16,151 nucleotides of DNA, from NCBI GenBank assembly GCA_937900425.1, contig CALCDT010000280.1:1-16151 (forward strand), given 5' to 3'. Origin of the DNA: an uncultured Alphaproteobacteria bacterium. GTDB taxonomy: Bacteria; Pseudomonadota; Alphaproteobacteria; Rhizobiales; Pleomorphomonadaceae. Under the pieces are notes generated by a model. The model was not told the DNA's origin. It made no database searches and was given only the letters and a program-made list of their open reading frames with translations. The position numbers were made by a program, and so were the translations under genes. Every line of letters begins with the position of its first letter. Within the stretch, counting starts at the first letter, position 1. Of the stretch, positions 7,338 through 14,418 are shown one piece after another.

Positions 7338-10107
7338 GGCCGGACAGTTGGCGCGGCGCCACCGCCTCACGGCCTTCGCCGGCGGGCTGTTGCTCGTCGT
7401 GCTGTTCGCCGTGCTGATCTGGCGCGAATACGACGCCAATCTCACCCGCGAACTCGACCTTCGGGAGCGGTCGGTCCGCGAGCGGCTCGCCGTCGTCGAG
7501 GCGATCGTACGGGCCGCCGACGTCCACGTCGACGCGATGAAGGCCGGATTCCTCGCCAGCTACCTCGCCCCGGTCGCGCCGCAGGCGCTGTATGCCCTCG
7601 CCTTCACCGGCGAGGAGACGTCGCCGCTGGTCGGTACGGCGCGGCCGGACGACCGCGACGCCTTCCGCACCGGTCTAGTCATCGGATCGCGTTCCCGACT
7701 TCTCGCCCGGGCGCCCGACGATGGCGAGATCACGGCGCTGGCCGGTCTGTTCCCGCAGATGGCGGCGAGCCACAAGGTTCAGCGCTTCTTCCGCTGGAGC
7801 TACTATTTCAGTGCCACCCGCGATTTCGTCGCGGTCTGGCCGTGGGCGCCGGCGGAGGAGATGCTCGGGCCGCCGGAGGGCCAGGAAGCGACCCTCGCCT
7901 CCTATTTCGACTACGACGTCTTCAAGCTGACGACGATCGAGCACAATCCGCAGCGTCTGCCGATCTGGACCGCGGTCTATTTCGACGCCGGCGGCGCCGG
8001 GCTGATGGTCTCCCACAACGTGCCGGTCGACGTCGACGGTCGCCAGATCGGCATGATCGGCACCGACGTCACCCTCGACGTCTTCTCGGACGCCCTGGCG
8101 ACGGCAGGGGACAAGGCGGGGCTCTACGTGCTGTCCGACCAGGCTGGCAACGTCGTCGCCGATTCGCGCGGGCGGGCGAAGACAGCCGACGCCATCCTCG
8201 CGGCGACGAGCCTGATGACCCTGCCACCGAAGACCGAGGCGCCGCCGGGACGCTTCGTCCGGTTCGGCGCGGACTATCATGCCGACCTCGCCGTCGCCGG
8301 CGCGCCATGGACGCTCCATTACGCCGTGCCGGCGGCGGAGGTGCGGCTCGTGGCGATCGAGCAGGTCGCGCCCTATCTCACCTTCCTCGTCGCCTTCGTC
8401 TGCGTGCTGCTTCTCACCTATCTCGCCATCGCGCGCTCTTTCGTCCGTCCGGCGATCCATCTCGCCGGCCTCGTCGAAGGGCTGGCGGAGGGCGAGGACG
8501 TCAAGGGATCGCTGTCGTCCTTCCCGGGGCCGTGGCGGACCTGGGCCGAACGCATCGTTGACGCCTACGACCGGCTCACGGTCAGCAACCGCCGCCTGGC
8601 CGCAGCCGAACGCAAGACCCGGGCGGTGATCGAGGTGGCGCTCGACGCGGTCATCACCGTCGACGCCGCCTGCCGGGTGATCGACTTCAACCCGGCCGCC
8701 GAGAAGATCTTCGGCTACACCGCCGCCCAGGCGAGGGGCCGGCCGGTCGGCGACCTCATCGTTCCGGGCGAGATGCGCCGCGCCCACGAGGAGGGGCTCG
8801 AACGATTCCAGCGGACCCGGCAGGCCCACGTGCTCGGCCGGCGGATCGAGGTCGAGGCGCTGACGGCCGACGGTGGCCTGATCCCGATCGAGTTGCAGAT
8901 CCACGCCCTCGACGCGGTCGAGGGCGTCCACTTCGCAGCTTATGTCCGAGATCTCACGGAGGCCCGTCGCAGCGCCGCCGAGATCGCCGCCCAGCGCGAA
9001 CGCCTGCATCAGGCCGAAAAGCTGTCGGCGATGGGCTCGCTGCTAGCGAGCCTCGCCCACGAACTCAACAACCCGCTGGCGATCGTCGTGGCGCAGGCGA
9101 CGCTGATGGACGAGTTGCCCGACGACCCGCGCAACCGCGACCGGATCGGCAAGGTTCGTGCCGCCGCCGAACGTTGCGGACGCATCGTCAAGACCTTCCT
9201 GACGATGGTGCGCCAGCAGGCGCCGACGCGCAGCGCCGCCCCGCTCGGGACGATCGTCGACAGCGCGCTCGAGATCGCCGCCTACGGGGTGCGCTCGGCC
9301 GGGGTCGAGATCCTGCGCAGCGGAGCGGAACATCTGCCCGACGTCGAGGTCGACCAGGACCAGATCACGCAGGTGGTGATCAATCTCGTCCTCAACGCCC
9401 AGCAGGCGCTGCGCGAACGCTCCGGCGACCGGCGGATCTGGATCGAGACCGGCCGTTGGGAGGACGGCGTCTTCCTCGCCGTCTCCGACAACGGTCCCGG
9501 CGTTCCAGAGGCGATCCGCGAGCGCATCTTCGAGGCCTTCTTCACGACCAAGCCGCTCGGCGTCGGCACCGGCATCGGCCTTGCGGTCTGCCGCAACATC
9601 GTCGAGGCCCACGGCGGCACCATCACCGTCGAGGATCGCCCGGGCGGGGGCGCGCGCTTTCGCATCGTGCTGCCGATCGGATCGGGAACGGCGGGTGCCG
9701 AAGCGACGCGGCAGGCGTCGCAGCGGGCGCGGGACGCCCTCGCCGTGCTGGTCGTCGACGACGAGGTCGACGTCGGCGAGACGCTCGCGGCCCTGCTCGA
9801 GAGCGACGGCCACGCGGTGACGGTGGTCTCGACCATCGCCGAGGCGGTCCGGCTCGCCGGATCGCGGCGCTTCGACGTGGTGTTCAGCGATCTGCACATG
9901 CCCGACGGCGGCGGCCTCGCCCTTCAGGTGCGCCTGTCGCGGCAGCACCCTGCACTCGCCCGGCGCTTCATCTTCGTCACCGGCGACATGGTGGCGGGGC
10001 CGGCGTCGATCGAGAAGATTTCCGGCGGGTCCATCGTCGTCGCCAAACCCTTCGGCCGCGACGACATCCGCCAGGCCCTCGAAACCCTGCCCGCCACCGC
10101 GCGGTGA
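7318..10107 (+). CDS. Hybrid sensor histidine kinase (Cache-like sensor, PAS, HisKA, HATPase, receiver)
   Basis: A 929-residue membrane kinase. Membrane segments at about 18–35 and 352–375 bracket a ~315-residue periplasmic sensor that looks like a double Cache domain, with DFVAVWPW and a membrane-proximal part ending GRQIGMIGTDVTLD; the ligand is not predictable. Next come a linker, a PAS domain (about 435–560; VITVDAACRVIDFNPAAEKIFGY) and a HisKA box with H581 in HELNNP, matching the HExxN pattern linked to kinases that also act as phosphatases. The HATPase domain has N693, DNGPG from 724 and a glycine-rich GVGTGIGLAV from 748. The C-terminal receiver (about 810–929) has D814/D815, D858, T888 and K910, all intact. 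There is no HPt domain. The start at 7318 has GGAGAGG nine bases upstream and overlaps RR2 by 20 bp. Confidence 0.93.
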   Translation: MIRLGAEAGQLARRHRLTAFAGGLLLVVLFAVLIWREYDANLTRELDLRERSVRERLAVVEAIVRAADVHVDAMKAGFLASYLAPVAPQALYALAFTGEETSPLVGTARPDDRDAFRTGLVIGSRSRLLARAPDDGEITALAGLFPQMAASHKVQRFFRWSYYFSATRDFVAVWPWAPAEEMLGPPEGQEATLASYFDYDVFKLTTIEHNPQRLPIWTAVYFDAGGAGLMVSHNVPVDVDGRQIGMIGTDVTLDVFSDALATAGDKAGLYVLSDQAGNVVADSRGRAKTADAILAATSLMTLPPKTEAPPGRFVRFGADYHADLAVAGAPWTLHYAVPAAEVRLVAIEQVAPYLTFLVAFVCVLLLTYLAIARSFVRPAIHLAGLVEGLAEGEDVKGSLSSFPGPWRTWAERIVDAYDRLTVSNRRLAAAERKTRAVIEVALDAVITVDAACRVIDFNPAAEKIFGYTAAQARGRPVGDLIVPGEMRRAHEEGLERFQRTRQAHVLGRRIEVEALTADGGLIPIELQIHALDAVEGVHFAAYVRDLTEARRSAAEIAAQRERLHQAEKLSAMGSLLASLAHELNNPLAIVVAQATLMDELPDDPRNRDRIGKVRAAAERCGRIVKTFLTMVRQQAPTRSAAPLGTIVDSALEIAAYGVRSAGVEILRSGAEHLPDVEVDQDQITQVVINLVLNAQQALRERSGDRRIWIETGRWEDGVFLAVSDNGPGVPEAIRERIFEAFFTTKPLGVGTGIGLAVCRNIVEAHGGTITVEDRPGGGARFRIVLPIGSGTAGAEATRQASQRARDALAVLVVDDEVDVGETLAALLESDGHAVTVVSTIAEAVRLAGSRRFDVVFSDLHMPDGGGLALQVRLSRQHPALARRFIFVTGDMVAGPASIEKISGGSIVVAKPFGRDDIRQALETLPATAR

Positions 10108-10177
10108 GGTGCAGCGATGCCGGCGCCGGGCGTCGCCGCGGTACCCGCAGTCGTCGAACGGGGCGTCGCGCGGCGGA

Positions 10178-10624
10178 TCAGGCCGTCAGCCGCTTCTCGA
10201 TCTCGGCGACCGGAAGCCGCACGTAATCCTTGTCGACTTCGCCGATCACCAGCCGGCGCAGGGGTTCACGCATCTTGGCCCGCAGCACGCCGAGCGCCCG
10301 TGGCGGCGCGACGACGATGAGATCGGCGAGGGTGTTGCCGGTGCGCAGCCGTTCGAGTTCCTCGGCGACCGCGGCGAGGAACGCCTCCTCCTGCTGGTCG
10401 TGCCAGTCGGTCTCCTCGACGGCGGACCGGCTCGGGCCGACGGACTGGTGGACGCGGCCCGGACGGTCGGTGCCGACGTCGGTGTTGGCAGGAACCTCCT
10501 GTTCCATCTGATGACGCGTCTCGAGCGCCGGGCGGAATTCGTCGCCGCCGTTGGCGAGGAACAGGGCTCGCGAGCCGTCGCATACGACGACCCAGCCATG
10601 GCGCGGGATTTTCAGATCGGTCAT
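10178..10624 (-). CDS. Host-attachment family protein (Host_attach, PF10116-like)
   Basis: A 148-residue soluble protein resembling the family annotated as 'protein required for attachment to host cells', named from plant-associated bacteria; structurally this family is related to eRF1/peptidyl-tRNA-hydrolase-like folds and its biochemical role is unclear. Recognisable parts are the N-terminal WVVVCDGSRALFLAN strand and loop, a variable acidic middle (about 40–75), and a C-terminal half with LADLIVVAPPRALGVLR and a final basic EIEKRLTA. There is no signal peptide. ATG 10624 has GAGGAG seven bases upstream on the minus strand. It converges on the hybrid kinase gene with a 70-bp gap. The family name should not be read as proof of host association. 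Confidence 0.85.
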   Translation of the reverse strand: MTDLKIPRHGWVVVCDGSRALFLANGGDEFRPALETRHQMEQEVPANTDVGTDRPGRVHQSVGPSRSAVEETDWHDQQEEAFLAAVAEELERLRTGNTLADLIVVAPPRALGVLRAKMREPLRRLVIGEVDKDYVRLPVAEIEKRLTA

Positions 10625-10636
10625 TTCGGCGCTCCT

Positions 10637-10882
10637 CTATCGCGGCGGTGACGGGGGAGCGGCTCGCCGCGTCCGGCCGGCGATCTCGCCGGCCGGCGGG
10701 CGTCCGCACGGCTTTCCAACGCCGCTTCCCGGCCGATCGTTCAGGATCGCGAAGCGGGATGCCATGATCTCGATCATCGCACCGGAGAAAAAGAGGCGTC
10801 CGCAATCGACGTCGCAGCCGCCGATGCGGACGGTCGTCGTCGGCCGCCACGGGCGGGCCCATCCATCACCCGGTACCGTCAC
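10637..10882 (-). CDS. Possible small protein coupled to sco (uncertain)
   Basis: An 81-codon frame starts with GTG at 10882 inside a GTGA overlap with the sco stop codon, the same coupling style seen elsewhere in this window. The middle part (IGGCDVDCGRLFF, then GAMIEIMASRFAILND) has a protein-like mix of residues and two cysteines, and third codon positions are mostly G or C. Against it, the C-terminal third is low-complexity Pro/Arg-rich, it contains the inverted repeat at 10673–10696, no ribosome site is obvious, and I recognise no family. Open frames are common by chance at this GC content. I list it as a candidate only; otherwise the interval 10625–10878 holds no gene that I can see. 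Confidence 0.25.
   Translation of the reverse strand: MTVPGDGWARPWRPTTTVRIGGCDVDCGRLFFSGAMIEIMASRFAILNDRPGSGVGKPCGRPPAGEIAGRTRRAAPPSPPR
10673..10696. repeat. Perfect 11-bp GC inverted repeat
   Basis: CCGGCCGGCGA at 10673–10683 is matched by TCGCCGGCCGG at 10686–10696 with only two bases between. It lies downstream of sco and just upstream of the host-attachment gene, so it could be a transcript-end hairpin for the copper genes, but there is no T run on the minus strand. Confidence 0.5.
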
Positions 10883-11475
10883 CCGGCTTCGATCAGCCGG
10901 CGCAGCTTGGCCAAGGCGCTGTCCTGCGCCTCGCCATAGCCGATGGTGCCGGTGAAGCGGCCCTCGCCGTCCATCAGATAGACCGCGGCGGTGTGGTTGA
11001 CGGTGTAGTCGCCGCCCTCTCCGGGCACCTTTTCGTAATGGACCCGGTAGGCGGCGGCGATCGCCTCGATCTCCTCGCGCGAGCCGGTGAGGCCGATCAC
11101 CGGGTGGGCGAAGGAGCCGACGAAGTCCTGCAAGCCGTCGGGATCGTCGCGCTCGTAGTCGACCGACACGAAGACGACTTTCAGCGCATCCCCGGCGGCA
11201 CCGAGTTCATCGCGGGCGACGTCGAGGTCGGCGAGGGTGGTCGGACAGACGTCCGGGCAGCGGGTGTAGCCGAAGAAGATCGCGAAGGGCGCGCCCCGGA
11301 AGTCCTCGTCGGTGAGGGTGCGCCCGCCGGCGGCCCGCAGCGTGAAGGGGCCGCCGATGGCGCCCCCTCCCTCGGTGCCGCTCGGCGCCGGACCCATGCC
11401 GTAGACGAGGGCGCCGGCGGCGACCGCGACCGCCCCCCAGGCCAGCGCGAGCAGGACGAGACGCCGGCGGATCAT
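10879..11475 (-). CDS. sco: SCO1/SenC family copper-binding protein
   Basis: A 198-residue thioredoxin-fold protein that delivers or reduces copper for the CuA site of cytochrome c oxidase in the periplasm. An N-terminal hydrophobic segment (about 5–25) acts as a membrane anchor. The copper ligands are all present: C73 and C77 in RCPDVCP and H161 in TVNHTAAVYLMD. FFGYTRCPDVCPTTL and FVSVDYERDDP are typical of the family. The start ATG 11475 overlaps the PCuAC stop as ATGA, so both are made from one transcript and probably work in sequence, with PCuAC passing copper onward. A small open frame may follow in the same coupled manner. Identification is strong; whether it serves CuA, another oxidase or redox sensing cannot be told here. 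Confidence 0.95.
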   Translation of the reverse strand: MIRRRLVLLALAWGAVAVAAGALVYGMGPAPSGTEGGGAIGGPFTLRAAGGRTLTDEDFRGAPFAIFFGYTRCPDVCPTTLADLDVARDELGAAGDALKVVFVSVDYERDDPDGLQDFVGSFAHPVIGLTGSREEIEAIAAAYRVHYEKVPGEGGDYTVNHTAAVYLMDGEGRFTGTIGYGEAQDSALAKLRRLIEAG

Positions 11476-12038
11476 TGCGTGGGCCCGCCGTGGCCGTGAG
11501 CGCCGTGATCATGGCCGCTCTCGGCGCCATGAACGGCTTTCCCGCCCGGCTCGCGGGCGCCCATCGCCTCGACCTTCCACTCGACCTCGATCGTGCCGGC
11601 CTTCTCGAAGACCAGCGTGCCCTTGACCGTCTCACCTTCGGTGAGGCCGGTGGTGAGGCCCATGAACATGATGTGGTAGCCGCCCGGCTTCAGCACGACC
11701 TCGGCGCCGGCCGGGATGTCGAGGCCGTCGGCGAGATGGCGCATCTTCATGACGTCGCCTTCCATCGCCATCTCGTGGACCTCAACCTCGCCGGCGAAGG
11801 CGGCCGTGCCGCCGATCAGGCGGTCGGCCTGCGGGCCGGTGTTGGTCACGGTGAGGAAGCCGCCGGCGACGGCGGCACCGTCGGGGGTCGCGCGGGTCCA
11901 GGGGTGGTCGATCTCGAGGGCGCCGAACTTGTAGCCGTGGGCCGCGGCGGCGGACATGCCGAGGGCGAGGGTGAGGGCGAGCGCGCCGACGGTGAGTAAG
12001 CCGCGGCGGGAGGGGGATGCGGAGGAAATCGTGGTCAT
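11472..12038 (-). CDS. pcuC: PCuAC periplasmic copper chaperone
   Basis: A 188-residue periplasmic copper(I) chaperone of the PCuAC (DUF461) family. The N-terminus has SRRGLLTVG followed by a hydrophobic stretch and AAA|HGYKF, which looks like a Tat-type signal peptide with cleavage near residue 33; a Sec signal is possible. The copper site residues are visible as H88, M99, H122 and M124, giving H-x10-M-x22-H-x-M, one residue longer in the second gap than the usual motif. The last ~20 residues form a His-rich tail (HDHGAHGHGG), a likely second metal site seen in some relatives. It precedes and overlaps sco. The start is ATG 12038; no strong ribosome site is visible. Confidence 0.95.
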   Translation of the reverse strand: MTTISSASPSRRGLLTVGALALTLALGMSAAAAHGYKFGALEIDHPWTRATPDGAAVAGGFLTVTNTGPQADRLIGGTAAFAGEVEVHEMAMEGDVMKMRHLADGLDIPAGAEVVLKPGGYHIMFMGLTTGLTEGETVKGTLVFEKAGTIEVEWKVEAMGAREPGGKAVHGAESGHDHGAHGHGGPTQ

Positions 12039-12262
12039 GCTCGGGTATCCGTATGATCGAAGATGCCACGGTGTGCCCCCGCGCCGGGCCGCCCCGATGG
12101 AGCGACGGACCGGACGGACGCTTCAAACCTGATCCGCGGCAGGGTGGTCTCGGAGCCGGGCGCGAGGCGACGCGCCGGGGATCCGTATGGACAGGGGGAT
12201 GCGCCGGGGAGTCGATCGACCCGGCGCGATGCGGCGACCCGGACGGGGCCGGCAGCCGCCCG
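12039..12262 (-). other. 224-bp spacer within the copper gene group
   Basis: This stretch lies between the DUF2946-like gene and pcuC and appears non-coding; the frames crossing it lack recognisable domains. The 9-mer ATCCGTATG occurs twice (12047–12055 and 12181–12189), each time preceded by GGG-rich sequence, and TCCCCGGCGC-like words repeat on the minus strand. The first copy sits only 9 bp from the pcuC start, where it could be a regulator site or part of the leader. No match to well-known copper-responsive operators such as the CueR dyad is evident. Confidence 0.4.
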
Positions 12263-12634
12263 TCAGGTGAGGCGCGGTGGTCCCCGCGGCCGGATGCCGT
12301 CGAGTTCGTGCGGCGAGGGGAGGGTGGCGGGAGCGGCGCGCCGCTCCGGGAGGAGCAGTCCGCGGTCGAGCGGCAGGGCGAGGCGGGCGGGGTCGCCGCC
12401 GCCGGCGAGGGAGGGCGCGAGGCAGAGGATGCAACTGGCGCTGCCGTGCGCCGGAACCGCGCCGCCGGGACGATCCTGTCCGGAGCCGTCGCCGGTGAGG
12501 CAGAGGATCGACCCCGCTATGCCCGGAGCGTCGGCCGGAACGGCATAGCCCGGCAGCACCGACTGCAGCAGCAGCAGATAGGCGGCGATGATCGCCACGA
12601 AGCTCCGCGTCGCCACTGCTGCAGTTCCGCTCAT
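12263..12634 (-). CDS. Small DUF2946-like secreted or membrane-anchored protein
   Basis: A 123-residue protein. I start it at ATG 12634, which has GGAGGTGG about ten bases upstream and begins a clear signal or anchor segment (about 12–33; FVAIIAAYLLLLQSVLPGYAV); the frame is open further upstream but that part is Arg/Pro-rich and looks non-coding. The mature part holds C45, H63 and a C68-x-x-C71 pair (CILC), then a Pro/Arg/Leu-rich tail. Small proteins of this shape, annotated as DUF2946, commonly sit beside PCuAC and copper-transport genes in Rhizobiales, and the Cys/His content fits a copper-related role, but no function is proven. The family assignment is by pattern and context rather than strong similarity. 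Confidence 0.65.
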   Translation of the reverse strand: MSGTAAVATRSFVAIIAAYLLLLQSVLPGYAVPADAPGIAGSILCLTGDGSGQDRPGGAVPAHGSASCILCLAPSLAGGGDPARLALPLDRGLLLPERRAAPATLPSPHELDGIRPRGPPRLT

Positions 12635-12659
12635 CGAACCGTCCACCTCCGCGGCGCGA

Positions 12660-12688
12660 GAGATAGCATGGCTCCAACGGGAGAGCAA
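12660..12688 (-). promoter_or_regulatory. Candidate promoter for the DUF2946-like/copper genes
   Basis: On the minus strand TTGCTC (12688–12683) and TATCTC (12665–12660) are separated by 17 bases, each matching three of six consensus positions, in the only AT-richer part of the divergent spacer. A start near 12653 would leave a leader of about 20 nt that includes the ribosome site. Confidence 0.33.
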
Positions 12689-12831
12689 AATCGAGTGATC
12701 GGGAAGCCGGCCGCTCCGGCAAGCAACGGTGGCCGTCCCGCGCCACGACTTTTCCGGCGCCGGCGGTTGCGTCGCGGACCGCGCGGGGTGATCATGACGG
12801 ATCGGTGACGGGGTGATCCGGAGAGGTCCTC

Positions 12832-13284
12832 TTGGACGAATTCGACGATGGAAGCCGGGCGGCGAGCCCCGGCGGAGAGGCGAGCGGCAAGGTCGTCGCA
12901 CCGGCCGGCGGCTGGAACGGGCGTCCGCGCGAGGCGACCAGTTCCGAGAGGGGGCCGCGTCTCGTCGCCGAGCGGCAGACCCATCTGCCGGTGGTCGCCT
13001 TCGACCGGAGCGAACTGTCGGAGATCCTGCGGGTCTACGGGCGGATGGTGGCGGCCGGCGAATGGCGCGACTATGCGGTCGATCATCTCAAGGACCGCGC
13101 GGTGTTCTCGATCTTCCGCCGCTCCAGCGAACAGCCGCTCTACCGGGTCGAGAAAGAGCCCGCGCTCGCCCGCCGTCAGGGCGCCTATTGCGTGATCGCA
13201 CAGGGCGGGGTCGTCCTCAAGCGCGGCCACGAACTCGGCCGCGTGCTCAAGGTCATCGACAAGAGCCTGAAGCTGGTCGACTGA
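12832..13284 (+). CDS. DUF2794 family protein
   Basis: A 150-residue protein of the alphaproteobacterial DUF2794 family, of unknown function. The conserved core runs from about residue 50 to the end: LPVVAFDRSEL, LRVYGRMVAAGEWRDYA.DHLKDRAVFS.FRRSSE.PLYR and RQGAYCVIAQGGVVLKRGHEL. The start must be TTG 12832: a stop lies at 12814 in this frame and no ATG or GTG occurs before the conserved core, while GAGAGG sits five bases upstream of the TTG. The first ~45 residues are low-complexity Gly/Ala/Arg-rich and probably disordered. There is no signal peptide or membrane segment, so it is cytosolic. It is transcribed away from the copper genes and converges on the TPR lipoprotein gene. Confidence 0.9.
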   Translation: MDEFDDGSRAASPGGEASGKVVAPAGGWNGRPREATSSERGPRLVAERQTHLPVVAFDRSELSEILRVYGRMVAAGEWRDYAVDHLKDRAVFSIFRRSSEQPLYRVEKEPALARRQGAYCVIAQGGVVLKRGHELGRVLKVIDKSLKLVD

Positions 13285-13370
13285 GACCGGTCACCGTCCG
13301 ATCCGGAGCGAGCCCTGTGGCAATTTTCCGGCCGGCGGTGCCTAGCCTCTGGCTGCCTGTCGCATCGCGC

Positions 13371-14204
13371 TCAGGCGACGCCGGCCTGCTGCAGCGCCGC
13401 CTTGGCGGGGCGATAGTTCGGGTTGAGCGACAGGCCGCGCCGCACCGAGGCGAGGCCGGCCTCGCGGTCTCCGAGGCGCAGCTGGGTGATGCCGAGGTTG
13501 GTCCAGAAGATCGCCGATTCCTTGTCGCGGTTGACCGCCGCGGCGAAATCGTTCAGCGCCTCCTTCGGACGATCGAGGGCGAGCAGGCTCTGGCCGCGGC
13601 CGTTGAAGGCGTCCGGAAGATTGGGATCGAGCGCCATCGCCGTGGTGAACTCCTCGATCGCCACGTCGTGCCGGCCCTGGCTCTGGTAGATCAGGGCGCG
13701 CGAATAATAGGCGCCGGCGTCGGAGGTCGAGATCGAGATGGCCGAGTTGAAGTCGGCGAGGGCGAGGTCGGTGCGGCCCATCTGCCGGTAGATCGCGCCG
13801 CGCTGGCGGTAGGCGGACCCGTATTGCGGATTGATCGAGAGGGCGCGGTTGTAGTCGGCGAGGGCGAGCTGGAGTTGGCCGGTGCGGCGGTAGACGAGGC
13901 CGCGGTTGGCGTAGGCTTGATAGAGGTTCGGATCTATCTGCACCGCGGCCGAGAAATCCTGGATCGCCTCCTGATAGCGTCCGGCCTGGCCGTAGGCGGT
14001 GCCGCGGACGTTGTAGGCGGCGGCGTTGTTGGGATTGCTCTCGATCACCGCTGTGATCGAGGAGATGTTGGCCGGGGAGGCGGCTTGCGGATTGAGCGTC
14101 ACCTTCTCGAGGTCGGCGGCGCCGTCGGGCGTGCTCTGGCACCCGGCGAGCAGGAGAGCGCCGAGGAGGATGGCGGGGCCGGCGAAAGTCGTCGAGCGCA
14201 GCAA
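13371..14204 (-). CDS. TPR-repeat lipoprotein
   Basis: A 277-residue lipoprotein built of tetratricopeptide repeats. I start it at TTG 14204, which has GGAG nine bases upstream and gives a compact lipoprotein signal: LRST, a hydrophobic run, and the lipobox LLLAGC with the lipidated cysteine at residue 22. Upstream the frame stays open but reads as Arg/Pro-rich noise. Six 34-residue TPR units follow from about residue 55 (AAYNVRGTAYGQAGRYQEAI, QAYANRGLVYRRTGQLQLAL, SAYRQRGAIYRQMGR and so on), plus a partial seventh helix. The architecture resembles NlpI-type envelope scaffold lipoproteins, so it probably recruits partner proteins at the outer membrane; the partner is unknown. Position 23 is Gln, not Asp, which favours outer-membrane sorting. 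Confidence 0.92.
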   Translation of the reverse strand: MLRSTTFAGPAILLGALLLAGCQSTPDGAADLEKVTLNPQAASPANISSITAVIESNPNNAAAYNVRGTAYGQAGRYQEAIQDFSAAVQIDPNLYQAYANRGLVYRRTGQLQLALADYNRALSINPQYGSAYRQRGAIYRQMGRTDLALADFNSAISISTSDAGAYYSRALIYQSQGRHDVAIEEFTTAMALDPNLPDAFNGRGQSLLALDRPKEALNDFAAAVNRDKESAIFWTNLGITQLRLGDREAGLASVRRGLSLNPNYRPAKAALQQAGVA

Positions 14205-14271
14205 GATCTCAATCTCCTGACCAGGATCGAAGTGGCGTCCGGGGGCACGACAGGATCCGCCGATCCCATGT

Positions 14272-14337
14272 GCGGGAAGCGGTTCCCGCCGCATCGTCCA
14301 GCCGGAGCGTGGGCCGGTCGGGGCGACGCCGCCCCGA
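14272..14337 (-). repeat. Two perfect tandem hairpins upstream of the TPR lipoprotein
   Basis: Within the spacer between rpsU and the TPR gene, GCGGGAA/TTCCCGC (14272–14289, four-base loop) and TCGGGGCG/CGCCCCGA (14318–14337, four-base loop) form two perfect stems 28 bp apart. If the TPR promoter lies upstream of them they would be in its 5' leader. The rest of 14205–14418 shows no gene. Confidence 0.5.
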
Positions 14338-14418
14338 GGCGACGTGCCGTGATTCGCGAAGGGCGGATTCGGTCGGCCCGACGGCATCATGGCCGCAGGG
14401 ATGCGGCGCGCGCAACGC

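Noticed and set aside
12635..12901. N-terminal extension of the DUF2946-like protein
   Set aside because: The extension overlaps the DUF2794 gene start, is Arg/Pro-rich, and would bury the signal peptide; ATG 12634 has a good ribosome site.
13285..13370. Bidirectional terminator between DUF2794 and the TPR gene
   Set aside because: Only a short CAATTTTCC run and GC-rich words occur; no convincing stem followed by a T tract on either strand.
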